Made by a program: the position numbers and the translations under genes
NCBI GenBank assembly: GCA_002371135.1
Contig: DFGB01000012.1
Coordinates: 1 to 28,266, forward strand
Direction of reading: 5' to 3'
DNA: 28,266 bases
From: Verrucomicrobia bacterium UBA3761
GTDB taxonomy: Bacteria > Verrucomicrobiota > Kiritimatiellia > RFP12 > UBA1067
In this document: one piece after another, positions 22,077 to 28,266 of the stretch
Position numbering within the stretch: the stretch's first letter is position 1
Layout of the letters: the number at the start of each line of letters is the position of its first letter
The notes under the pieces: model-generated
Told to the model about the DNA's origin: nothing
The model's database searches: none
Seen by the model: only the letters and a program-made list of their open reading frames with translations

Positions 22077-23417
22077 TCATTCCTTCTCGACTATTCTCAC
22101 GTCTTTGAATACGACTCCGTTGAAGAGCCTTTCGTGGCGGCTGGGGTCCGCAGTCTTGATGTCGAGGTTTTCAAACGTGAAGTCGGCGAGGTCCATGTAA
22201 CGCCTGTCGCTGTTGGTGCGGAAGAACGTCTTGCATTCGACATTGCAATTCTTCATTGCGACGTTCCGCGCATAACTCATCAGTTCTTCGTGCGTGCGGC
22301 CTTCATAGTCTGCAAACTGCGCCCACGGCGAGCACATGAGGAAAGCGTTCCTCACCTTGCCGTTTACATTTTCGACGCGGATGTTCTCGTAATGCTGCGG
22401 AGTATCGACGCGCATCTTGAGATTGAGAAGGTTTGAACAGCCCTCGACCGTGGAATTGCGGAAGATAACGTTCGACGTCCTGACGTTTTCGCTGCCAAGC
22501 GTGAGAGCCGTGTGCGTACCGGTGGAGGCGACGAGCCCCTCGACGAGGATGCGGTTGTTTTCGCCGTTGCCCGGGAAGCGGTTGAAATCGTCGGCGAAGG
22601 CGCCCTTGCCGCCCTTGAGGCACACTCCGTCGTCATTGTTCGATATCCAGCAGTTGCGCACGACGACGTCGTTGCATACGTCAAGGTCGATGCCGTCGGT
22701 GGAGGGCCCTTTGACGTGGTCGGGCTTGGAAAGCGCGTAGAAGCGGCAATCGAGTATCTTGAGGAAGTCGCAGCGGTGGAAGTGGGTGGTCCAGAACATC
22801 GAGTTCTGGAAGTTCACGTCTTCGATGCGGACGTTCTTCGAGTTGGATACGAACAGCACGCGCGGGCGCTGCTCGTCCTTGTTCGTGCACTTGTTCCATT
22901 TGCGCCGCAGCCAAAACGCCTTCCACGCCCTGAGGCCGTTGCCGTCGATCGAACCGCCGCCCGTGATGGTGAAACCGTCGCATTTGTCCGCATTGACGAC
23001 GGCCGGGAAGTAGAGGCATGTCTGCCCTTCTATGCGCGTTTCAACGACCGGGTAGTCGGAAACATCGTCAGAGCCCTGCAGGACCGCACCTGGCATGAGG
23101 CGGAGATTCACGCCCGGCTTGAAGAACAACGCGCCAGTTTTGAAAATACCGGGCGTGATGACAACCGTACCGCCGCCTTCGCTCGCGGCCTTGTCGATTA
23201 CCGCCTGTATTTCGCGTGTCCGCACGACGCCCTCGCCTGGATAGATGCCGTTGTCGACAAGGCGAAACTCCCTATCGTCCTGCGCGAGAGGCTCGTCTGC
23301 GAGGAACCACGAGTCGATTGGCGAACCATCGGGCCACAATTGCGCTTCGCCGTCGGCGAATGCATGAAACGCTGCAATGGCGAACAGGAAAATCAAGAAC
23401 CTATAAATGTTTTTCAT
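22077..23417 (-). CDS. Secreted GH28-like polygalacturonase/rhamnogalacturonan hydrolase (beta-helix)
   Basis: 446 aa with a signal peptide (MKNIYRFLIFLFAIAAFHAFA). The protein is a right-handed parallel beta-helix. It opens with VDNGIYPGEGVVRTREIQAVIDKAASEGGGTVVITPG, normal for GH28 and pectate lyase-like helices. Acidic catalytic motifs are GPSTDGIDLDVCNDVVVRNCWISNNDDGVCLKGG, with Asp241 and Asp272/Asp273. In place of the canonical GHG, the next motif reads GTHTALTLGSE, and the RIK motif is replaced by NLLNLKMR, so the specificity may differ from classical endo-polygalacturonase. It is the first gene after a strong promoter whose -10 box ends 7 nt before the ATG, with no room for a leader. 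It would cut homogalacturonan or rhamnogalacturonan outside the cytoplasm. Confidence 0.88.
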   Translation of the reverse strand: MKNIYRFLIFLFAIAAFHAFADGEAQLWPDGSPIDSWFLADEPLAQDDREFRLVDNGIYPGEGVVRTREIQAVIDKAASEGGGTVVITPGIFKTGALFFKPGVNLRLMPGAVLQGSDDVSDYPVVETRIEGQTCLYFPAVVNADKCDGFTITGGGSIDGNGLRAWKAFWLRRKWNKCTNKDEQRPRVLFVSNSKNVRIEDVNFQNSMFWTTHFHRCDFLKILDCRFYALSKPDHVKGPSTDGIDLDVCNDVVVRNCWISNNDDGVCLKGGKGAFADDFNRFPGNGENNRILVEGLVASTGTHTALTLGSENVRTSNVIFRNSTVEGCSNLLNLKMRVDTPQHYENIRVENVNGKVRNAFLMCSPWAQFADYEGRTHEELMSYARNVAMKNCNVECKTFFRTNSDRRYMDLADFTFENLDIKTADPSRHERLFNGVVFKDVRIVEKE

Positions 23418-23424
23418 TGCTATT

Positions 23425-23453
23425 AGTATAACATATTTACCTGGTCCTTTCAA
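23425..23453 (-). promoter_or_regulatory. Strong sigma70-type promoter of the glycosidase operon
   Basis: On the minus strand TTGAAA (23453-23448), a 17-nt spacer and TATACT (23430-23425) sit directly before the GH28 ATG (23417-23415). Only 7 nt separate the -10 box from the ATG, so transcription should begin at or next to the start codon, implying a leaderless message. Confidence 0.75.
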
Positions 23454-23499
23454 GTGGTTGCCGCTTCCTCATCAGTGCAACAGCATCCCCAGAAGACAC

Positions 23500-23587
23500 A
23501 AATGTGGAAATGTGGAAATGTCGTGCACCTGTCGCGCCAGTCTCGCTAGGCATTTCCACATTTTCACATTTCCACACTTCCACATTT
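23500..23587. repeat. AAATGTGG octamer inverted arrays (locus I)
   Basis: The arm at 23500-23520 is two and a half AAATGTGG units. The arm at 23551-23587 carries four or more units on the opposite strand and starts exactly at the TAG stop of the CNNM-only gene. The two arms can pair over 21 bp with one mismatch around a 30-nt loop. It lies between the end of the clp-panD operon and the GH28 promoter, so it may mark the operon boundary. Confidence 0.88.
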
Positions 23588-24238
23588 CTACCCTTCCTCG
23601 TCGTCGTCAATTACGCGGAAAAGTTCTTCGGACGTGACGGAACGTCCCTTGTTGCGCAGGACGAGGATGCGGCTAATGAGCGCGGACTCGAAATCGGTAA
23701 GGCGAACACCATCCTTGCGATCTTCCAGAATCCGGAGCAAGTCGGCCATGGTAACCTTGTCGCGCGGCGCCGCGCGCGGCAGGAAAAGAGAAATAAGGCG
23801 CGTCATCAAACCGCCTGCCGGGCCGAATATCGAATTGAACACCTTGTAGAAGCGCGAAGCGGGAAGCATGCGATGGAGCGGCCGCGCCGAACACAGGAGT
23901 TTGGGCAGGAACTCGCAGAGATAAAGCATCACCAGCGCGGCGGCGAAGCTCCACAAAGCCTTGGCGACGGCGCTGCCGGGGAAAAGGCGGGCGCACAACG
24001 CCGCCGATGCGCTTGAAAACGTCACTGCGGCGAGGTTGTTGCCAATCAGCAGAGAAGTCATCGTCCGCGGCAACTCTGCAAGCGCCGATGAAAGTATCTT
24101 CGCCGTCTTGCTGCCTTCGCGCGCCAAATGAAGCACCCTGCCGCGACTGAGCGAAAGAAAGCCCGTCTCCGCCCCGGCGCAAAATGCCGCAAGAGCTCCA
24201 GCTGCCATCATGAGAACGAATAGAAGAAAGGATATCAT
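23588..24238 (-). CDS. CNNM-domain (DUF21) membrane protein lacking CBS domains
   Basis: 216 aa. The N-terminal MISFLLFVLMMAAGALAAFCAGAETGFLSLSRGRV is the characteristic start of the CNNM/DUF21 transporter domain (AE-T-x-x-x-S). SLLIGNNLAAVTFSSASAAL and LCEFLPKLL correspond to its GNN and E-x-x-P-K motifs. Three to four membrane segments are followed by a short cytoplasmic tail ending in EELFRVIDDDEEG. The CBS pair and CorC_HlyC domain of full-length proteins are missing. It starts 7 nt after the stop of a full-length paralogue, with GGGGAT upstream. CNNM/CorC proteins are linked to Mg2+ (Na+-dependent) transport. Pairing with its neighbour as a heterodimer is an inference. Confidence 0.85.
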   Translation of the reverse strand: MISFLLFVLMMAAGALAAFCAGAETGFLSLSRGRVLHLAREGSKTAKILSSALAELPRTMTSLLIGNNLAAVTFSSASAALCARLFPGSAVAKALWSFAAALVMLYLCEFLPKLLCSARPLHRMLPASRFYKVFNSIFGPAGGLMTRLISLFLPRAAPRDKVTMADLLRILEDRKDGVRLTDFESALISRILVLRNKGRSVTSEELFRVIDDDEEG

Positions 24239-24245
24239 ATCGCGA

Positions 24246-25517
24246 CTAAATCCCCAGTTCCTCTTCTTCCGTCTTTTCCACGGCCTCGTCGGTTTCCGCG
24301 AGAAGTTCTTCGTCGGAATCGGTCGCAGGGCGCTTCTCGACAGTGAGCTCGACGAGCGTGACACGGCGGCCTTTGCGCTTTTTGACCGTAGCGCAACAGC
24401 CATCGGCCCTGATTTCCTGCCCGATATGGGCGATTCGTTCTGCGTGGAATGCGACCCAACCGGCAAGGCGGTCGGCATCCTCGGCTTCAAGTTCGATATC
24501 GAGCGTCCTGTTGATCTCTTCGAGACTCGCGCGAGCGTCGATCAGCCACGTGTTCGCTGAAACACGTTTTATGAGCGGCTCGCTCATTGTGCCGCCGTCG
24601 AAGAAAACGCCAGGGCCTAAAATCAATTCCATGATATCGTTCGGCGCGATCAAACCGGCCGTGCCGCCATACTCGTCGAGAACGATCGCCAGAGGTTTTT
24701 TGCTTTTGCGGAAGGTGACGAGAAGATCATCGAGAGTTACTTGCTCAGGGACGAAAAGCGCGTCTTCGATTTTGCCGGTGTCGCGGTCGATGACACCTTC
24801 GATGTTATCGCGGGAACGGCGGTATACGGGCAGATAACGATGCCTGGCGCCGGCGAGAATCTGCTGGCGGACGGAGTCGGGATTGTCGGAGTCAAGCCCT
24901 TCCATATCGACACGCGGCGTCATTTCATCATTGGCGTGGAGTTCGCTCAACCGCAAAACGCCCTCTATCATTTCCGCATCGCCAGGCGAAAATTCGCCGC
25001 GTTCCGATGCTCCTTCGAGGACTGATACGAGTTCCGCGTCAGAGAGCGCCCGCCGTTCGCGATCGACCGCCTTGCCAAGCTTCGCCGACGAGAACCGGAA
25101 CAACACATTGAACGGCAGAAGAACCCGCCTCCAGAAAAGGACGAACAATGCGCTAGGGCCGACAAGCCTCTCCTGGCAGCGCAGTGCAACCTGCTTTGGC
25201 GTTATTTCGCCGAAAAGAAGCAGCGCGAGCGTTGTCGCCGGCACAGACAGCGCCCCGCCCCATTTCGGGAAATACGAAGTGAAAATGATATAGCCGATGG
25301 TGGCTACCGCAAAATTCACGAGAGTATTGCCCACAAGCAGCGTCGCAAGACACTCGGCTGGTGCATCTAGGCAGCGCGACACTCTTTCATCCGTCTTGGC
25401 GTCGCGCGCTCTAAGTCGCTCCCGTTGCGTCGGGGAAAGGGAAAAAAGCAAAGTCTCCGCCCCGGAGAAGCACGCCGAAAGCAATAACAACACGAACTCT
25501 GCAGCAACCAGGAACAC
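24246..25517 (-). CDS. HlyC/CorC-family transporter (CNNM + CBS pair + CorC_HlyC domain)
   Basis: 423 aa. The CNNM domain covers residues ~1-150: FSGAETLLFSLSPTQRERL, LVGNTLVNFAVATIGY and LFGEITPKQVAL. A pair of CBS domains follows (about 190-315), with MTPRVDMEGL, HRYLPVYRRSRDNIEGVIDRD and LAIVLDEYGGTAGLIAPNDIMELILG. The C-terminal CorC_HlyC domain includes WLIDARASLEEINRTLDIELE and ADRLAGWVAF. An acidic tail (EEEELGI) ends it. Related proteins (CorC/MpfA, human CNNM) mediate Mg2+ efflux gated by nucleotide binding to the CBS pair. The start is a GTG at 25517 with GAGGGA about 9 nt upstream overlapping the panD stop region; there is no suitable ATG. The protein acts in the inner membrane. 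Confidence 0.92.
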   Translation of the reverse strand: MFLVAAEFVLLLLSACFSGAETLLFSLSPTQRERLRARDAKTDERVSRCLDAPAECLATLLVGNTLVNFAVATIGYIIFTSYFPKWGGALSVPATTLALLLFGEITPKQVALRCQERLVGPSALFVLFWRRVLLPFNVLFRFSSAKLGKAVDRERRALSDAELVSVLEGASERGEFSPGDAEMIEGVLRLSELHANDEMTPRVDMEGLDSDNPDSVRQQILAGARHRYLPVYRRSRDNIEGVIDRDTGKIEDALFVPEQVTLDDLLVTFRKSKKPLAIVLDEYGGTAGLIAPNDIMELILGPGVFFDGGTMSEPLIKRVSANTWLIDARASLEEINRTLDIELEAEDADRLAGWVAFHAERIAHIGQEIRADGCCATVKKRKGRRVTLVELTVEKRPATDSDEELLAETDEAVEKTEEEELGI

Positions 25518-25528
25518 CGCCAGTTCCC

Positions 25529-25855
25529 TCAGAAATGTTTGACGCGCGGGGAGAATCCCTGTGCTTCTTCAGGCGTGAAACTGGCGAATGCCATGACAAT
25601 GAGCCTATCGCCTACCTTACCCTTGTGAGCGGCGGCACCGTTCAGACAGCAAACGTGGCTGCCGCGTTCGCCGCATATTGCATACGTTTCGAAGCGATTG
25701 CCGTTCTCGACGTCCGCAACCAGTATCTTTTCGTAGGGGACGATTCCAACCGCCTCCATATCATCGGGATCGAGAGAAAGTGAACCCTCGTAATCAAGGC
25801 AACTCTCGGTCACCTTGATTCGATGAAGCTTGGATTTGAGCAATGTCAACAACAT
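25529..25855 (-). CDS. panD: Aspartate 1-decarboxylase (PanD)
   Basis: 108 aa, slightly shorter than the usual ~117-126. The self-cleavage site is intact: DYEGSLSLDP, with Gly24-Ser25, where autoproteolysis makes the pyruvoyl cofactor. Lys9 (KSKLHRIKVT), Arg53 in NRFETYAI, GERGS and LNGAAAHKGKVGD are the conserved substrate and fold residues. It decarboxylates L-aspartate to beta-alanine for pantothenate and CoA. The gene begins 21 nt after clpX and is 11 nt ahead of the CorC-like gene, so it is probably cotranscribed with them. The other pantothenate genes are not nearby. No PanZ-type maturation factor is seen here. Confidence 0.96.
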   Translation of the reverse strand: MLLTLLKSKLHRIKVTESCLDYEGSLSLDPDDMEAVGIVPYEKILVADVENGNRFETYAICGERGSHVCCLNGAAAHKGKVGDRLIVMAFASFTPEEAQGFSPRVKHF

Positions 25856-25876
25856 AGAAGAGCGAATTTCCCGGAA

Positions 25877-27127
25877 TTACTGTTCGACCATCTTTGCCGT
25901 GACGGTGATGGACTTGGGGCCTTTGCCTCCGCCCGCTTCGAACATGATGTCAGTCATGATGCGCTCCATTTCCGCGCGAAGGCCTCTTGCGCCAGTCTTT
26001 CGGGCAATGGCCGCCTTGGCGAGGGCGCGCAACGCCTCCGGCTCGAATTCAAGCTTGACGCCGTCCATCGAGAGGAGCTTTTTGTACTGTTTCACGAGCG
26101 CATTCTTCGGCTCGGTCAGAACATGGACGAGATCGTCTTCAGTGAGTTCCGCCATCGTGGTGATGACAGGAAGGCGTCCGGTGAATTCAGGGATGAGCCC
26201 GAACTTGACAAGGTCTTCGGGACGGACATCGCCAAACGCGCCGGGACTAGGCTTCTTCGTCTCCCCTGCGTCCTTGGATGCATCATCTTCGCCACCAAAG
26301 CCGATGGCCTTTTTGCCGGTCCGTTCTCCGACGATTTTATCGAGGCCGACGAACGCGCCGCCACAGATGAAGAGGATGTTGGAAGTATCGATTTCGATAT
26401 ACTCCTGGTCGGGATGTTTGCGACCGCCCTTCGGCGGTATGCGACAAGTCGTGCCTTCGAGAATCTTGAGAAGCGCCTGCTGGACGCCTTCTCCAGATAC
26501 GTCGCGCGTGATCGAGACATTGTCGGTCTTTGAAGCGATCTTGTCGATTTCGTCGACGTAGATAATGCCGCGTTTTGCAAGCTCTATATCGCCGTTTGCG
26601 TTCTGGAGAAGATAGCGAACGAGATTCTCGACATCCTCGCCGACGTAGCCGGCCTGAGTCAGCACCGTCGCGTCGCCAATTGCGAACGGCACGCCCAGGA
26701 CGCGCGCGAGGGCTCTTGCCATGAGCGTCTTGCCCGTTCCCGTGGGGCCGATGAGGAGAATGTTCGATTTCTCGATTTCCACATCGTCGAATTCTCCGCC
26801 CTTGCCCTGCTCCGCAGCCTCCAGGCGGCGGTAGTGGTTGTGGACGGCGACGGAGAGAACCTTCTTGGTCTCGTCGTGGCCGATCACATACCGATCGAGA
26901 AATTCCTTGATTTCGCGGGGCGAAGGAGTCTTGCCGATGGGGGCTGGAGCCTTGCGCCCCGCCGTCTTTCTGCCGGGGTCGACTTCGCTCCGGGTCAAGA
27001 TATGCGCCAGCGTCGCTGCGCAATCGGTGCAGACAAAACCGCTGCGGCCGGCGAAAGCCTCTGTAGGCGGCACTATGTTGCCGCAAAGTGCGCACTCGAC
27101 GCCGTCGCTTCTTTTCGTCTTTTTCAT
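25877..27127 (-). CDS. clpX: ClpX ATP-dependent unfoldase
   Basis: 416 aa, normal length. The N-terminal zinc domain has Cys12, Cys15, Cys33 and Cys36 (CALC...CTDC). The AAA+ module has Walker A GPTGTGKT (127-134), pore loop GYVG (160-163), Walker B IIYVDEID (188-195), the RKH loop GGRKHP and FTGRLPV. The IGF tripeptide (275-277, KKAIGFGG) that docks into ClpP is present, so it should work with the ClpP encoded directly upstream. The ATG overlaps the clpP stop as ATGA, which implies translational coupling. It unfolds tagged substrates in the cytoplasm and feeds them to ClpP. Confidence 0.98.
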   Translation of the reverse strand: MKKTKRSDGVECALCGNIVPPTEAFAGRSGFVCTDCAATLAHILTRSEVDPGRKTAGRKAPAPIGKTPSPREIKEFLDRYVIGHDETKKVLSVAVHNHYRRLEAAEQGKGGEFDDVEIEKSNILLIGPTGTGKTLMARALARVLGVPFAIGDATVLTQAGYVGEDVENLVRYLLQNANGDIELAKRGIIYVDEIDKIASKTDNVSITRDVSGEGVQQALLKILEGTTCRIPPKGGRKHPDQEYIEIDTSNILFICGGAFVGLDKIVGERTGKKAIGFGGEDDASKDAGETKKPSPGAFGDVRPEDLVKFGLIPEFTGRLPVITTMAELTEDDLVHVLTEPKNALVKQYKKLLSMDGVKLEFEPEALRALAKAAIARKTGARGLRAEMERIMTDIMFEAGGGKGPKSITVTAKMVEQ

Positions 27128-27705
27128 TCAACCACCTTGTCGATGAGCCCCCAGGCCTTGGCTTCTTCCGCGCTCATGAAATTGTCGCGGTCGGTATCCT
27201 TGACGACTTCATCGAAGGTCTTGCCGGAATGCTTCGCGAGTATCTTGTTAAGGACGTCCTTGAGACGGAGAATCTCGCGCGCAGTAATCTCGATGTCGCT
27301 CGCCTGACCCTCCGCGCCGCCAAGCGGCTGGTGGATCATGATGCGCGCATTTGGCAGAGCATGACGCTTGCCGGCGGTGCCGGCTGCGAGGAGCACCGCG
27401 CCCATCGACGCCGCCTGGCCGATGCAATACGTCGCAACAGGGCATTTGACAAACTGCATCGTATCGTAAATCGCAAGCCCTGCCGTGACGCTGCCGCCAG
27501 GCGAGTTGACATACACCGATATCTCTTTCTTCGCGTCCTGAGCCTGCAGAAACAGCAACTGCGCACAGACGGCATTGGCCATCTCGTCCGTCACCTGGCC
27601 GGAAATGAAAACAATCCGGTCGAGGAGCAAACGCGAATAGATATCGTAAGTGCGCTCGCCGCGAGCGCTCTGCTCGACGACATACGGAACCATGTATGCG
27701 TTCAT
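27124..27705 (-). CDS. clpP: ClpP ATP-dependent protease, proteolytic subunit
   Basis: 193 aa from the chosen ATG. The catalytic triad is Ser100 (GQAASMGA), His125 (RIMIHQP) and Asp174 (DTDRDNFM), with spacing identical to E. coli ClpP. The N-terminal MVPYVVEQSARGERTYDIYSRLL contains the propeptide and axial loop region. A GTG at 27732 overlapping the tig stop as GTGA would add nine residues. I chose the ATG at 27705 because it gives the usual N-terminus, though neither site has a strong Shine-Dalgarno. The order tig-clpP-clpX is the classic conserved arrangement. Confidence 0.96.
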   Translation of the reverse strand: MNAYMVPYVVEQSARGERTYDIYSRLLLDRIVFISGQVTDEMANAVCAQLLFLQAQDAKKEISVYVNSPGGSVTAGLAIYDTMQFVKCPVATYCIGQAASMGAVLLAAGTAGKRHALPNARIMIHQPLGGAEGQASDIEITAREILRLKDVLNKILAKHSGKTFDEVVKDTDRDNFMSAEEAKAWGLIDKVVE

Positions 27706-27728
27706 GGGGATGAATTCTGAAGAACCTG

Positions 27729-28266
27729 TCACTGGGCGAGGATGAAGTCGATGACTGTCTGAACCACATTGTCACCCTCAAGCTTTTCCGCTTCGGCTAT
27801 CTTGCGGCAAATCGAGAAGAGACGAGTGTTCTTCACGGCCTGCTCCGACACCTTTTCATAAACGCCGTCGCGCTCCATCGCGGCCTTGAGTTCTTCCTCG
27901 CTCTTGAAATGCTGCGCATAATTCTGGGCGACATGCTGTGCGATATTGTTCAAAAAGCGGGATTGAAGCGATGCGGGGACGGGAAACTCCTGATCCTTGA
28001 GCAAAGCCTGGGCGGCTTCCTCGCGGCGGTTGGCTTCCGCTGTTTGCGTCGCGTGCTCAAGCATATCCTTCGAAATCTTTTCCTTGAGCGCGTCCATGCT
28101 CCCGGCTTTCATCGCTTCAAGCACCTTCGCATCGTCGGCCGCGACAAGCCTGCGGAAACCCTTGACCGTCAGCGTGTAAACGCCGGTCTTGCCCTTGAGG
28201 GCGTCCGGGACCGTTTCGCCGAACTCGACCGCAACGCCCTTCTTGGTCTCGCCGACCTTCATCCCG
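27729..28266 (-). CDS. tig: Trigger factor, C-terminal part (runs off the window)
   Basis: At least 178 residues are visible; the 5' part lies beyond the right edge. The segment begins in the end of the PPIase domain (VEFGETVPDALKGKTGVYTLTVKGFRRL) and continues into the helical C-terminal chaperone domain. Landmarks include the helix-rich EKISKDMLEHATQTAEANRREEAAQALLKDQEFPVPASL, where a conserved L...hxhPxSL-type turn is visible. It is a ribosome-associated folding factor. The identification is supported by its place immediately upstream of clpP and clpX. Its stop overlaps a possible clpP GTG. Confidence 0.92.
   Translation of the reverse strand, partial: GMKVGETKKGVAVEFGETVPDALKGKTGVYTLTVKGFRRLVAADDAKVLEAMKAGSMDALKEKISKDMLEHATQTAEANRREEAAQALLKDQEFPVPASLQSRFLNNIAQHVAQNYAQHFKSEEELKAAMERDGVYEKVSEQAVKNTRLFSICRKIAEAEKLEGDNVVQTVIDFILAQ

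Overview
The window is a dense, AT-poor bacterial segment in which all 25 genes I can support lie on the minus strand. The gene content suggests an anaerobic member of the PVC superphylum, most likely a Kiritimatiellota or Lentisphaerae-type gut or sediment bacterium. The reasons are a Chlamydia-like V-type ATPase subunit B, a Chlamydia/Bacteroidetes-type short ParE, an anaerobic sulfatase-maturase-like radical SAM enzyme, an NfnSL-type electron-bifurcating oxidoreductase pair and secreted pectin-type glycosidases. This assignment is inference from protein resemblance recalled from memory; no search was run.

Layout, read in transcription order from the right edge. (1) 28266-23588: tig (partial)-clpP-clpX-panD-CNNM/CBS (HlyC/CorC) protein-CNNM-only protein, tightly packed. 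(2) 23453-14490: a strong promoter, then GH28, a SASA-type esterase, parE, GH35, GH95 and tadA with gaps of 0-26 nt. This is a secreted plant-glycan cluster with two housekeeping genes embedded and no SusC/SusD. (3) 14144-13023: a radical SAM/SPASM enzyme. (4) 13106-8259: an own promoter, then V-ATPase subunit B, a glycosyltransferase, a GT87-like membrane protein, a small membrane-anchored protein and an AlkA-like glycosylase. (5) 8115-4556: a promoter, then nfnS-nfnL, an ArgA-like GNAT and a CPBP-family membrane protease. (6) 4475-63: a type IV pseudopilin-like protein, an ABC ATPase and a two-FtsX-domain permease.

The most unusual signal is not a gene. At least nine gene junctions carry short tandem repeats with a 7- or 8-bp period. 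The unit differs at each site (GATTTNC, GGGAAGA, GGGAACA, GAAAAGTT, AAATGTGG, NCRCRGAG and others). Many occur as inverted pairs around GC-rich hairpins, and many start exactly at the stop codon of the upstream gene. They resemble cyanobacterial short tandemly repeated repetitive (STRR) sequences or REP-like elements in style, but the nested, hairpin-cored architecture, especially at 14148-14489, is distinctive. No tRNA, rRNA, CRISPR array, IS transposase or phage gene was found.
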